Source of the DNA: CAYMCO01 sp964388955 | GTDB taxonomy: Bacteria; Chloroflexota; Anaerolineae; Anaerolineales; E44-bin32 | Length of the DNA stretch: 64,000 nucleotides | Direction of reading: 5' to 3' | Assembly (NCBI GenBank): GCA_964388955.1 | Contig: CAYMCO010000025.1 | Span: 11,210 to 75,209 of the forward strand | Position numbers and translations under genes: made by a program | Notes under the pieces: model-generated | What the model was told of the DNA's origin: nothing | Seen by the model: only the letters and a program-made list of their open reading frames with translations | Databases searched by the model: none | Shown here: one piece after another, positions 1-8,022 of the stretch | Layout of the letters: every line of letters begins with the position of its first letter | Position numbering within the stretch: position 1 is the first letter of the stretch

Positions 1-25
1 GTGGGCTGTGGCAAGCTGCCATTCG

Positions 26-796
26 TCAGGCGGCCGTCGTGTTTGCCGCCGTCTCGAGCGCGACGCGGATCATCGCTTCCTCGCCTTGCTGGAAAGCGGC
101 GACCTCGACGCCCTGGTAGGTGCTGGTCCCCAGGACCAAGTTGGAGCCGGGCACCAGGATCGCCGCGGCCGAACAGCCGAGGGCGCGCGCCACGGTGAAC
201 AAGGCGGATGACTCCATGTCGAAGGCGGAGACGCCCTCGTCTCGCCACCGATCGATGATCTCCCGCTTGCGCTCGCCTTCATAGAAGGAGTCGGTGCTCC
301 GGATGGTCCCCGCCTGGGCCGGGGCGCCCAGGGATTCGGCCGCCGCCCGCAGCACTTCGGTCAGCTCCGGGTCTGGCGGGACGAGGGAGCCGTCGGATCC
401 GTAGCAGCGGCTGGTGCCCTCGTCGGGCACCGCCGCCGCGGCGATGAGCAGGCTTCCAATGGGGAGATCCGGCGAGATGCTGGCGCAACTGCCGGCCCGG
501 ATCAACCAACGGGCGCCGGCCGCGGCAAGCTCCTCGGCCGCCACCGCGATCGACGGGCAGCCCAAACCGGAGCTTGCCACCGTGATCGCCGCCCCCCGGT
601 AGCCGCCGACGTAGATCGGGTAGCCGCGGTCGCCGGTCAGACGGCGGGCATTCTGCAACAGCAGGCTCGCCCGTTCGACCCGCCGCGGGCTGCCGCACAG
701 GATCGCCGCCGGGGTCACCTCGCCAGGGCGCACCTGTAGGTGGGGCAGCGCCCCGTCCGGCAACTGCAGGTACCGGTCCAGCAGGTAGTTTTCCAT
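26..796 (-). CDS. Nucleoside phosphorylase (PNP/UDP family)
   Basis: A 256-aa member of the purine/uridine phosphorylase family, which cleaves nucleosides with phosphate to a free base and (deoxy)ribose-1-phosphate in the cytoplasm. The sequence shows the N-terminal phosphate-binding segment 'CGSPRRVERA' (about residue 34), the glycine-rich 'SSGLGCPS' stretch, and the signature 'FDMESSALFTVA' whose Met-Glu contacts the ribose. The start is an ATG preceded by AAGGAGG with good spacing. It diverges from the regulator gene at 915 and is clearly a paralogue of the phosphorylase at 3273. The usual GDP of the phosphate loop is GSP here, so it may be a subtype with altered base preference. Purine versus pyrimidine specificity cannot be read from the sequence. 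Confidence 0.85.
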   Translation of the reverse strand: MENYLLDRYLQLPDGALPHLQVRPGEVTPAAILCGSPRRVERASLLLQNARRLTGDRGYPIYVGGYRGAAITVASSGLGCPSIAVAAEELAAAGARWLIRAGSCASISPDLPIGSLLIAAAAVPDEGTSRCYGSDGSLVPPDPELTEVLRAAAESLGAPAQAGTIRSTDSFYEGERKREIIDRWRDEGVSAFDMESSALFTVARALGCSAAAILVPGSNLVLGTSTYQGVEVAAFQQGEEAMIRVALETAANTTAA

Positions 797-851
797 GACG
801 AGGCCTCCTTGATGTTCGCTACCCGGCGATGGCAGTTGACCCGCTCAGACT

Positions 852-871
852 GTTATAGTAGATTATATAAC
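852..871. promoter_or_regulatory. Overlapping divergent promoters with candidate operator
   Basis: An inverted repeat GTTATA-N8-TATAAC lies in the 118-bp gap between the divergent phosphorylase and regulator genes. The minus strand reads a perfect TATAAT at 867-862, and the plus strand offers TATAGT at 854-859, so both -10 boxes fall inside the palindrome. One bound dimer could control both directions. GntR-family regulators commonly bind AT-rich palindromes of this kind next to their own gene; that this regulator binds here is inference. Confidence 0.5.
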
Positions 872-914
872 CCGAATAGTTGGGGCGAAAGCTGCTCCCG
901 GTTGGGAGGCCACC

Positions 915-2087
915 CTGCACCGCTACCTGCGCGTCGACCCCGATGCTTCGACCCCGCTGGCTGCCCAGCTCAGCAGGCAACTGCTGTGGTTGATCGCCAG
1001 CGGCGAGATCGAGGAGGGAGAGAATCTGCCAGCGGTGCGCGCGCTCGCGGCCGAACTCGACATCAACTACCACACGGTGCGGGCCGCCTACCAGCAGCTC
1101 AAGACCCAGGGGGTGATCAGCACCCGCCGGGGGCGGCGGGCCGAAGTGCTCCCCCACGACCGGCGGCGCTGGCTGTCCAACGCGCCCCGTCTTCCCACCT
1201 TCACCCTGGGCATCCTGGTCCCCAACTACTCTCCCTACCACGCGCGCTTCCTGCAGGGCTTGGAGGAGTCCACCCAGCAGGACCCCTGGCTCAAGTTCAT
1301 CTGCGACACCAACTACTACACGCGGCACGTCGGCCGCTACATGGGCCAGTTGCTCGCCAAGAACGTCGACGGCATCGTGGTCACCCACTTCGAAAAGGCG
1401 GACCGGGAAGACCTGAAGTCCGCCTTGAGCCCGGCGCCGGACATGCCGCCGATCGTGTATGCCGACAGCCCGAATATGCCCGGGCCCAGCGTCGGCTTCG
1501 ACCGGGAGGGAGGCGCCTTCAAGGTGGTCTCCCACCTGACCGGGCACGGCTACCGGTCGATCGCCCTCATCACCCCCGACCCCGGCTGGTCCACCCTGCG
1601 CCCGGTCTACGCTGGCTACCGTCGTGGTCTGGAAACCGCCGGGCTGCCGCTCGCCGAGGAGAGAGTGGTCCGGGTGCCGACCTTCGCCGCCGCCGACGGG
1701 GCCGCCGCGGCCGACCATTTGCTGGAGAGCAGCGGCCCGCCGGAGGCCGTTTTCGCCGCCGGCGACATGCTTGCGATCGGGGCCATGCGCCGCTTCAGGG
1801 AGCACGGCTTCAAGGTGCCCGACGATCTGGCGGTCGCCGGCTTCGGGGAAATCGAACTGGGGGAATTGGTCGACCCACCGCTGACCACGGTCGCGCTGCC
1901 CCCGATCGAGATGGGACACGTCGCTATGCGGATGCTGCGCCAATCCATCGAAGGTGAGAAGGTGAACCCCAGCGAAGTCGAGCTTCCCGCCCGCCTCATC
2001 CTCCGCCGCTCGTGCGGCTGCCCGGCCTCGGGCGGCGGCGGAGGGAGGGGGGATCGAGCCACGAATCCATCCAACCCAAGTGCTTAG
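915..2087 (+). CDS. AraR-like regulator: GntR winged helix plus LacI-type sensor
   Basis: A 390-aa transcription factor. Residues about 5-75 form a GntR-type winged helix ('LPAVRALAAELDINYHTVRA'). The rest is a periplasmic-binding-protein-like effector domain as in LacI/GalR ('FTLGILVPNYS', 'GHGYRSIALITPDP', 'AVAGFGEIELGELVDPPLTT'). This chimeric order is that of AraR. No ATG, GTG or TTG occurs in frame between the upstream stop (837-839) and a TTG at 990, and starting at 990 would cut away the beginning of the DNA-binding domain. A CTG at 915 has GGGAGG at 904-909 with a 5-nt spacer, so I place the start there. It precedes the importer and salvage genes and probably senses a nucleoside or derivative. 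Confidence 0.8.
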   Translation: MHRYLRVDPDASTPLAAQLSRQLLWLIASGEIEEGENLPAVRALAAELDINYHTVRAAYQQLKTQGVISTRRGRRAEVLPHDRRRWLSNAPRLPTFTLGILVPNYSPYHARFLQGLEESTQQDPWLKFICDTNYYTRHVGRYMGQLLAKNVDGIVVTHFEKADREDLKSALSPAPDMPPIVYADSPNMPGPSVGFDREGGAFKVVSHLTGHGYRSIALITPDPGWSTLRPVYAGYRRGLETAGLPLAEERVVRVPTFAAADGAAAADHLLESSGPPEAVFAAGDMLAIGAMRRFREHGFKVPDDLAVAGFGEIELGELVDPPLTTVALPPIEMGHVAMRMLRQSIEGEKVNPSEVELPARLILRRSCGCPASGGGGGRGDRATNPSNPSA

Positions 2088-2103
2088 AAAGGAGAGAAGA
2101 ACC

Positions 2104-3150
2104 ATGCACAAACGACACCTCTACACCGGGCTGCTGATCGCCGGCATCGCCGCGCTGCTGCTGGCGGCCTGCGGCGGCGGGCCGACCCCAACCACCTCGG
2201 CACCGGCCGAAGCCCAGCCGACCGAAGCGCAAATGGAACAGCCCGCCGAGCTGGCCCACGTCACGCTGCGGCTGCCGTGGATCATCACTACCCAGTTCGC
2301 CGGCCCCTACGCCGCCCTGGAGCAGGGCTACTTCGAGGACGAAGGGCTGGACGTCGAGATCCGGCCGGGCGGGTTCGATATCAACAGCATCACCATGGTC
2401 GCCTCCGGCGAGGACACCTTCGGCCTGCACGACATGGGGTCGTTGATCTCGGCCCGGGCCAATGACGTCCCGGTCGTGGCGGCGGCCGCCTTCTTCCAGA
2501 AGCACCCCGGCGGCCTGATGGCGCTGGCGGACTCCGGGATCGAGACCCTGGGTGACATCGCCGGCAAGACCATCGGCTTCCAGGAGGGAGGCCCCTGGAT
2601 GCTGTCACAGGCGATGTTGGCGGCCAACGGGGTCGACCTCGATAGCATCGATAAGGTGGCCGTCGGGTTCGACCTGAGCCCGCTGTACAGCGGCCAGATC
2701 GACCTGATGACGGTGTACGTCACCAACGAGCCGCTGCTGGCCCAAGCCGAGGGCTACCAGACCAACGTCTTCCTGCCTTACGACTACGGGATCGAGACCT
2801 CGTCCGAGGTGCTTTTCACCACCGACGGCGTATTGCAGGAGCACCCGGATCAGGTCTGCGGCATGGTGCGCGCCATCCAAGAGGGTTGGCAGTACGCCGT
2901 CGATCATCCGGACGAAGCGGTGGACATGATCCTGGCCGCCGGCGGCGAGGACCTCAACCGCGAGGCCGAGGCCGCCCAACTTCAGGCGGAGATGGACAAC
3001 CTGATCACCGCCGACTCGGAAGCCCACGGCTACGGCTACATGACCGAAGAGCGCTGGCAGACGGCGGAAGACGTGCTGAGCCAGTACGGCCAGCTCGAGG
3101 CCGACGTCGACGTGAACGACGTTTTCACCACGCAGTGCTTCTCGGACTGA
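2104..3150 (+). CDS. ABC transporter substrate-binding lipoprotein (NMT1/THI5-like)
   Basis: A 348-aa extracytoplasmic solute-binding protein. It has a lipoprotein signal peptide with lipobox 'LLAAC' about 25 residues in, a low-complexity Thr/Pro/Glu linker, and an NMT1/THI5-type domain ('QFAGPYAALEQGYFEDEGL'). Proteins of this class serve NitT/TauT-type importers, including those for thiamine precursors and riboflavin. The start is the ATG at 2104, with AAAGGAGAG 7-8 nt upstream. The cognate ATPase (5155) and permease (5952) lie downstream, separated by two nucleoside-metabolism genes, so a nucleoside, base or analogue is the likely ligand. That ligand is inferred from context. Confidence 0.85.
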   Translation: MHKRHLYTGLLIAGIAALLLAACGGGPTPTTSAPAEAQPTEAQMEQPAELAHVTLRLPWIITTQFAGPYAALEQGYFEDEGLDVEIRPGGFDINSITMVASGEDTFGLHDMGSLISARANDVPVVAAAAFFQKHPGGLMALADSGIETLGDIAGKTIGFQEGGPWMLSQAMLAANGVDLDSIDKVAVGFDLSPLYSGQIDLMTVYVTNEPLLAQAEGYQTNVFLPYDYGIETSSEVLFTTDGVLQEHPDQVCGMVRAIQEGWQYAVDHPDEAVDMILAAGGEDLNREAEAAQLQAEMDNLITADSEAHGYGYMTEERWQTAEDVLSQYGQLEADVDVNDVFTTQCFSD

Positions 3151-3272
3151 GCGCGATATCGTATCCCAGCGGTGACCCCGGGATCGGGAGGGGAAGGCAT
3201 CCGGCCGTCCCTTCCCGGCCCACGGGCGCCGGCATGCCACCGGTTGGATAGGCATCAAAGGGGCGGAAGCGT

Positions 3273-4067
3273 ATGTCGAAGCATCTGTTGGACAAGGCGG
3301 CAGCGACCGAGGGCAGGATCCAGTACCACCTGCGGGTGAATCGCGGCGACGTCGGGAAGTATGTGCTGCTGCCCGGGGACCCCGACCGGGTGCTGCGGAT
3401 CGCCAGGCACCTGCAGGATCCGAAGGAGATTGCGTACCACCGCGAGTACCGCACCATGACCGGCACCTATCGTGGGATCACGGTGAGCGCCACATCAACC
3501 GGGATCGGCTGCCCGTCGGCCGCCATCGCCGTCGAGGAGCTGGCCAACATCGGCGCCACTCACTTCATCCGGGTGGGCAGCACCGGCGCGCTCCAGCCCG
3601 GGGTGGAGACCGGCGATGTGATTATCAACACCGCCACCATGCGCAACGACGGCACCTCGCGCTTCTACGTCGACGACGGCTTCCCGGCGGCGGCGGACCA
3701 CTTCCTGAGCCACGCGCTGATCGAAGCCGCCAACGAGTTGCGCGCCGAGCGTGGGTTCAGGCTGCACGTAGGGCTCAACGCCAGCGACGACGCGTTCTAC
3801 GGGGAGACCCCCGAGTTCATCGAGAAGCTGGTGAGGCACAAGATGCTCAACGTGGAGATGGAAAGCGCCGCCATCTTCACCATCGCCCACCTGCGCGGGC
3901 TGAAGGCCGGCATGGTATGCGGGGTGTCCGGCAATCTGGTGACCGCGGAGGTGGAGTACGAGGGCGAGAACCCCCGGCTGGTCGAAGCCTGGGAGCACGC
4001 CATCGCCATCGCCCTCGAAGGGATCTACCGCTACGAGCACGACCCGCTGCGGGAGCAGATCGGTTGA
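3273..4067 (+). CDS. udp: Uridine phosphorylase-like nucleoside phosphorylase
   Basis: A 264-aa PNP/UDP-family enzyme, close to the usual uridine phosphorylase length (about 253). It shows the canonical phosphate-binding 'LLPGDPDRV' near residue 32, 'STGIGCPSAAIAVEEL', 'RVGSTGALQP', and the ribose-binding 'NVEMESAAIFTIA' near residue 190. It would cleave nucleosides imported by the surrounding transporter to base plus sugar-1-phosphate. Its last bases overlap the start of the adenosine deaminase gene (TTGA), implying translational coupling. It is more canonical than its paralogue at 26-796. Uridine rather than purine specificity is likely but not proven. Confidence 0.85.
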   Translation: MSKHLLDKAAATEGRIQYHLRVNRGDVGKYVLLPGDPDRVLRIARHLQDPKEIAYHREYRTMTGTYRGITVSATSTGIGCPSAAIAVEELANIGATHFIRVGSTGALQPGVETGDVIINTATMRNDGTSRFYVDDGFPAAADHFLSHALIEAANELRAERGFRLHVGLNASDDAFYGETPEFIEKLVRHKMLNVEMESAAIFTIAHLRGLKAGMVCGVSGNLVTAEVEYEGENPRLVEAWEHAIAIALEGIYRYEHDPLREQIG

Positions 4068-5158
4068 GCGCCCCGGCGACCTGGTTCCCGGATCGTCCCG
4101 ACCCGGATCTGCGGGCGCTGCCCAAGTGCAACCTGCATTCCCACCTGGAGGGATCGATCCGCCCGGCGACGTTCTTGGACCTGGCGCGGGAGCGGGGGCT
4201 GAACCTCGGGGTCGGGCAAGAGGGGGTCGGCGCCCTGCTGCAGGTCGATGGAAGCGAGACCGGCCTGGTGGACTACCTCGAAAAGATCAGCGCCGGCTAT
4301 CAGGTGCTGACGACCCCCTCGGCGCTGCGCCGGGTGGCCTTCGAGGCCGCCGAGGACGCCGCCCGCGACGGGGTGCTCTACTTCGAGCTGCGGGCCGGGC
4401 CGCTGACCCATGTCAATAAAGGGCTCAGCGTGCACCAAGCCATTGATGCGATCCTGGCCGGGCTGCAGCATGCGGAGGCCGCCTACGGGATCATCTGCCG
4501 GTTGATCATCGCCGCCCTGCGCCACCACGAGCCGGCCGACAATGTGGCTCTGGCGCAGGCGGTCGTCGAGCATCGCGACGATGGTGTCGTGGGATTCGAC
4601 CTGGCCGGCGACGAGGCGGGGTACGCGGCGAGCTCGCACGCCGATGCTTTTGCGGTGGCGCGCCGCGGCGGGCTCGGGATCACCGTGCATGCCGGCGAGG
4701 CGGGTGGTGCCGAGAACGTGCGCTACGCGGTCGAGGCGCTCGGCGCCGGCCGGATCGGCCATGGGGTTCGCAGCGCGGGCTCGCCGGCGGTGATGAGGTT
4801 GCTCCAGGAGCGCGGGGTCACGCTCGAGGTGTGCCCGACGAGCAACGTGCACACCCGGACGGTCGCGAGCCTGGCGGCCCACCCGGTGCGCCGGCTATTC
4901 GACGCAGGGGTCCGGATGACGATCGGCGACGACGACCCGGTGACCTCGGACACCTCGGTCTCCAAAGAGCTGACGCTCCTGCGGGATGTGTTCGGCTTCG
5001 AGGCTGCCGAGATTGTCCGGATCCAGAAGATGGGCCTGGAGGCCGCCTTTGGCCTGGACGGCGGCCGGCGGAGGAGGATCATGGCGGCGCTCGAGGCGCA
5101 CGTCTTGGCATCGGAGCCGGGGGCGGGCGAACGGGTGGAGCCGAGAAGTGACGCATGA
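4064..5158 (+). CDS. Adenosine deaminase family protein
   Basis: A 364-aa metal-dependent deaminase of the adenosine deaminase family, converting (deoxy)adenosine to (deoxy)inosine plus ammonia. Visible active-site motifs in order: 'HSHLEGS' (residues about 25-31, zinc ligands), 'HAGE' (about 208, catalytic Glu), 'RIGHGVRS' (about 230), and 'DDDPVTS' (about 289, with the zinc-binding Asp). The start is a TTG at 4064 overlapping the TGA of the preceding phosphorylase. Its own stop overlaps the next ATG (ATGA), so the block is tightly coupled. With the phosphorylase it would turn imported adenosine into hypoxanthine and ribose-1-phosphate. Members acting on other purines exist, so adenosine specificity is probable only. 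Confidence 0.87.
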   Translation: MSAPATWFPDRPDPDLRALPKCNLHSHLEGSIRPATFLDLARERGLNLGVGQEGVGALLQVDGSETGLVDYLEKISAGYQVLTTPSALRRVAFEAAEDAARDGVLYFELRAGPLTHVNKGLSVHQAIDAILAGLQHAEAAYGIICRLIIAALRHHEPADNVALAQAVVEHRDDGVVGFDLAGDEAGYAASSHADAFAVARRGGLGITVHAGEAGGAENVRYAVEALGAGRIGHGVRSAGSPAVMRLLQERGVTLEVCPTSNVHTRTVASLAAHPVRRLFDAGVRMTIGDDDPVTSDTSVSKELTLLRDVFGFEAAEIVRIQKMGLEAAFGLDGGRRRRIMAALEAHVLASEPGAGERVEPRSDA

Positions 5159-5955
5159 AACCACATGAGGGCATCGAGATTACCCACCTCAGCAAGGTCT
5201 TCGGCGGCGAACGCCAGGTCGAGGCCCTGCGGGACATCAACCTGCAGGTTGACCCCGGCGAATTCCTGGTCCTGGTCGGGCCATCCGGCTGCGGCAAGTC
5301 GACCCTGCTGCGGCTGATCGCCGGGCTGCTCGAACCGACCAGCGGGGAGATCGCCGTCGGCGGCAAGAGCCCCAAGCGGGCGCAGGCGGACGTCGACCTC
5401 GGTTTCGTGTTCCAGGACCCGGTGCTCTTCCCCTGGCTGAAGGTGATCGACAACGTCGAGCTGCCGGACCGGATCCTCGGATCGCGCAACCCGCTCAAGG
5501 ATCAAGATCCGGGCGCCTACGCCCGGCAGCTGCTGGCGGATGTCGGGCTGACCGGCTTCGAAGCGAGTTACCCGGAGCAGCTCTCCGGTGGGATGAAGCA
5601 GCGGGTAGCGCTGGCACGCAGCCTGGTGTACCAACCGTCGATCCTGCTGATGGACGAGCCGTTCGGAGCCCTGGATGAGTTTACGCGGGACAAGCTCAAC
5701 ATGCTGCTGCTGCAGATCTGGGACAAGATCGGAGCAACGGTGATCTTCGTCACACACAGCATCCAGGAGGCGGTGTTCCTGGCCGACCGGGTGGTGGTGC
5801 TGACCCCGCGGCCGGGGCAGGTCGCTCGGGTGGCGCAGGTCCCATACGGCCGGCCGCGCGAGTTCGACATCCGCTACCAGGAGCCGTTCGTCGAGCTGGT
5901 GGCCGAGCTGCGCCACTTGCTGACCGGGGATTCTGAAGAGCAGGTGAGCACATGA
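5155..5955 (+). CDS. ABC transporter ATP-binding protein (NitT/TauT type)
   Basis: A 266-aa nucleotide-binding subunit of the SsuB/TauB class. It carries Walker A 'GPSGCGKST' (residues 42-50), a Q-loop 'FVFQDPVLFPW', signature 'LSGGMKQRVALARSL' (about 143), Walker B 'LLMDEPFGALDE' and the H-loop 'FVTHSIQEAVFLADR'. It powers import through the permease encoded immediately downstream. ATGA overlaps join it to both the deaminase gene upstream and the permease gene downstream, fixing the starts and indicating one transcript with the nucleoside genes. Confidence 0.93.
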   Translation: MKPHEGIEITHLSKVFGGERQVEALRDINLQVDPGEFLVLVGPSGCGKSTLLRLIAGLLEPTSGEIAVGGKSPKRAQADVDLGFVFQDPVLFPWLKVIDNVELPDRILGSRNPLKDQDPGAYARQLLADVGLTGFEASYPEQLSGGMKQRVALARSLVYQPSILLMDEPFGALDEFTRDKLNMLLLQIWDKIGATVIFVTHSIQEAVFLADRVVVLTPRPGQVARVAQVPYGRPREFDIRYQEPFVELVAELRHLLTGDSEEQVST

Positions 5956-6770
5956 CCGGCAACCTGGGGCAGACGGCGCGCGGTGGCGGAAGCTTGCGTG
6001 AGCGGTTTGGCGGGGCGCTGCGAGAATGGGTGCCGGCCATCCTGCTTTTCCTGGGGATCATCGCCGCCTGGCAGTTGATCGACCTGCTGGCCGGCGTGCC
6101 CGCGTACGTGCTGCCGTCGCCGGCCGAGATCCTCGCCGAGATCCAAGAGCGGTTCCTGTCCCTGTTCCGCGAGCTGGGCTGGACGATGCTGGAAGCGGTG
6201 ATGGGCTTCCTGCTCGGCAGCGCGGTCGCCTTCCTGACCGCGGTGTTGTTCGTGCACGTGCGCTTTATCGAGCGGGCCGCCTACCCATGGGCGATCGTGC
6301 TCAACACCATCCCGATCGTGGCCATCGCCCCGCTGCTGACGATTTGGATGGGGTTCGGGCTGGCGCCGAAGACCGCCATCGCGGCCATCATCTGCTTCTT
6401 CCCGATGCTGGTGAACTCGACGCGCGGGCTGCGCTCGGTGTCACCGCAGGCGCTCGAGCTGATGCGGGTCCTGTCCGCTTCGAAGTGGGACGTGCTGGTC
6501 CGGGTGCGGCTGCCGTCGTCGCTGCCGTATGTGTTTTCCGGCTTGAAGGTGGCGAGCACGCTGAGCGTGATCGGCGCCATCGTCGCCGAGTTCACCGGCG
6601 CCGACCGCGGGATCGGCTACCTGGTGATGGCGGCCAGCTACCGGATCGACACCAAGCTGATGTTCGCCGGCATCGCCTATTCCTCGGCGGCGGGCATTCT
6701 GTTCTTCAACCTGGTCTCGGGGCTGGAGCGGCTGCTGCTCTACTGGCCGGGGGCGAGGTTGGAGGAGTAG
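5952..6770 (+). CDS. ABC transporter permease (NitT/TauT type)
   Basis: A 272-aa integral membrane subunit with about six hydrophobic segments and a cytoplasmic coupling loop near 'SASKWDVLVRVRLPSSLPYV', typical of the SsuC/TauC/RibX class. It forms the channel for the importer with the ATPase at 5155 and the lipoprotein at 2104. It overlaps the ATPase gene by 4 bp and ends the operon. Immediately beyond its stop begins the first copy of the island repeat (about 6774), so this is the left chromosomal edge of the accessory island. Confidence 0.9.
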   Translation: MTGNLGQTARGGGSLRERFGGALREWVPAILLFLGIIAAWQLIDLLAGVPAYVLPSPAEILAEIQERFLSLFRELGWTMLEAVMGFLLGSAVAFLTAVLFVHVRFIERAAYPWAIVLNTIPIVAIAPLLTIWMGFGLAPKTAIAAIICFFPMLVNSTRGLRSVSPQALELMRVLSASKWDVLVRVRLPSSLPYVFSGLKVASTLSVIGAIVAEFTGADRGIGYLVMAASYRIDTKLMFAGIAYSSAAGILFFNLVSGLERLLLYWPGARLEE

Positions 6771-6773
6771 CCC

Positions 6774-6860
6774 CCGGCCCGCTGTCGCATATTCCGTGCA
6801 GTTTGCGGGGTCGAAGATCCCGCGTAGTGTGCGGGGCAGCAAATAGGTGGGCATCCTGCG
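6774..6860 (+). repeat. Island repeat, copy 1 (two hairpin units)
   Basis: First of four related copies of an interspersed repeat found only at about 6.8-15.3 kb. Read on the minus strand it contains two 26-27-nt units built on CCCCGCA...GCGGG (a 5-bp stem with a 7-nt loop), followed by GACAGCGGGCCGGGGG. This copy stops there, whereas copies 2-4 continue into GATGCGGGGCGAA. It lies between the permease stop and the 3' end of the nucleotidyltransferase gene. The rest of the 322-bp gap to 7092 holds only a short, unsupported reading frame of repetitive Met/Val/Ala composition. Confidence 0.7.
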
Positions 6861-7092
6861 ATCAGATGCGGAATGGGCCCGGAGAAGGAGTGCGGAGAAG
6901 ACGAAGAATTCGGCGACAACGGCGATGGCAGGCACGGCGGTCATGGCGGTGGGGGTGTCAGTGGCAATGGGAGGGGATGTGATGGTGACGATCGTCGTGA
7001 TCGGGGTGATGATCATCATTATGATCTCTAATAGCCCATAGTTGGGATCGCGTTCGGAATTAGGCCATTACATCAATTCCAAATTCACCTAG

Positions 7093-7626
7093 CTATCTGA
7101 TCAGTTGCGATCTAAACTCACGAAACTCAGCTAGTTTCTCCTCCCTTGATGACCAAGCCTCAACTTCTTCAATATCCACATCATTGCTCTCAGCGACCAT
7201 GACAGCTTGCTGAAGGCATTGGCGATCTCCCCAATGATAGAAATGAGCGAGACGAACTTTGACACACGATGTTGGAGAGACGATTTGGAATTTGCCCGTA
7301 TCATATGATCGGAATTCATTGTCAGCTAATGGATCGTCTCCAGCCATTAGAGGTCCAGGCGGAAACTCGACGGAGAACTCAGTCTCAGGATGCGTGTAAT
7401 GCCTGCCAACAGCCGTGAAGCCGATTTCCGTCATTGCCTCGTCTATTTGACTGTGCCTCACATGACATGCATTTACGAAATCGATATCTTTGGACACATA
7501 ACGATCGTTGCTGTATATGCGGACAAATGTTCCTCCGGACAAGACAACCTCGATGCCCTTCTTCGCCAAATGGTTGCCAACAAAGGCTGCCAGCTCTGCC
7601 TGTGTCATCTTCGAGACAGATTTCAT
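7093..7626 (-). CDS. Nucleotidyltransferase-fold protein, probable toxin-type partner
   Basis: A 177-aa protein with a minimal nucleotidyltransferase signature: 'LSGGTFVRIYS' (the GG loop, about residues 29-39) followed by 'VSKDIDFV' with the D-x-D metal-binding pair. Further acidic and hydrophobic segments resemble AbiEii/MNT-like proteins. It overlaps the upstream winged-helix gene by 4 bp (start within ATGA), the arrangement of nucleotidyltransferase toxin-antitoxin and abortive-infection pairs. The coding sequence is AT-richer than the flanking chromosome. Toxic activity is inferred from family and pairing only; such proteins can also be antitoxins or housekeeping enzymes. Confidence 0.65.
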   Translation of the reverse strand: MKSVSKMTQAELAAFVGNHLAKKGIEVVLSGGTFVRIYSNDRYVSKDIDFVNACHVRHSQIDEAMTEIGFTAVGRHYTHPETEFSVEFPPGPLMAGDDPLADNEFRSYDTGKFQIVSPTSCVKVRLAHFYHWGDRQCLQQAVMVAESNDVDIEEVEAWSSREEKLAEFREFRSQLIR

Positions 7627-7952
7627 AGTGGTTTCCCCCTTCGCCTTGGTCTGCGACGATCCATAGTCAACCGCTCGATTTTCTCCTTCGCGTAGAATGA
7701 GACCGCCTTTTCTAGTAAAGCCTCCAATTCGTCGAGAAATGCATACTCCGGGTTGAACTGATATACTCTCGTGCGCCCCAGCATTCGGCTTACAACTACC
7801 CCGCCCGCCTCCAGGCGATCAAGTTGATCTTGGATAGAGGAGAGACCCGAGTCAAAGAATCTGGCGATTTGTCTGGGATAACCCTCATCCCTTGCCCACA
7901 GGAATACCAGCACATTTTCGCGATTTTCGGATCCAATGATAGGCTGCAGCAT
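7623..7952 (-). CDS. Winged-helix transcriptional regulator (probable antitoxin)
   Basis: A 109-aa DNA-binding protein with an N-terminal winged helix-turn-helix ('PRQIARFFDSGLSSIQDQLD', then a wing-like 'SRMLGRTRVYQFNPEY') and a basic C-terminal tail. The frame is open further upstream to 8018, but that extension translates the operator repeats and lies before the predicted transcription start (TATAAT at 8022-8017). I therefore choose the ATG at 7952; its ribosome-binding site is weak. Its end overlaps the nucleotidyltransferase start by 4 bp, implying a coupled two-gene unit that it probably represses itself. Confidence 0.65.
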   Translation of the reverse strand: MLQPIIGSENRENVLVFLWARDEGYPRQIARFFDSGLSSIQDQLDRLEAGGVVVSRMLGRTRVYQFNPEYAFLDELEALLEKAVSFYAKEKIERLTMDRRRPRRRGKPL

Positions 7953-7956
7953 CAAC

Positions 7957-8022
7957 TGACCCCATTTGCCGGTTATATGACCCCAAGTTGTGGTCATATG
8001 ACCCCAGTTAAGGGTCATTATA
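7957..8022 (-). promoter_or_regulatory. Promoter with three-fold operator array
   Basis: TGACCCCA occurs at 7957, 7978 and 7999, exactly 21 bp apart (two helical turns). The latter two lie within palindromes, GGTTATATGACC (7971-7982) and the perfect GGTCATATGACC (7992-8003), and a half site GGGTCAT sits at 8012-8018. A minus-strand TATAAT (8022-8017) directly abuts the array, with TGACAT 18 bp upstream as a possible -35. Operators just downstream of the start point would block transcription of the regulator/nucleotidyltransferase pair. Binding by the 109-aa regulator is inference. Confidence 0.6.

Noticed and set aside
740..1957. Second plus-strand frame across the regulator
   Set aside because: Arg/Pro/Gly-rich translation typical of a shadow frame, and it starts inside the divergent phosphorylase gene.
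819..2111. Long minus-strand frame opposite the regulator gene
   Set aside because: The plus-strand protein has clear GntR and LacI-type motifs; the antisense frame has none and exists because of GC-rich codon use.
6847..7041. Small Met/Val/Ala-rich reading frame after the permease
   Set aside because: It begins inside repeat copy 1, has low-complexity composition and no ribosome-binding site.
7953..8018. Extension of the winged-helix regulator to 8018
   Set aside because: It translates the operator repeats and would start upstream of the predicted transcription start.
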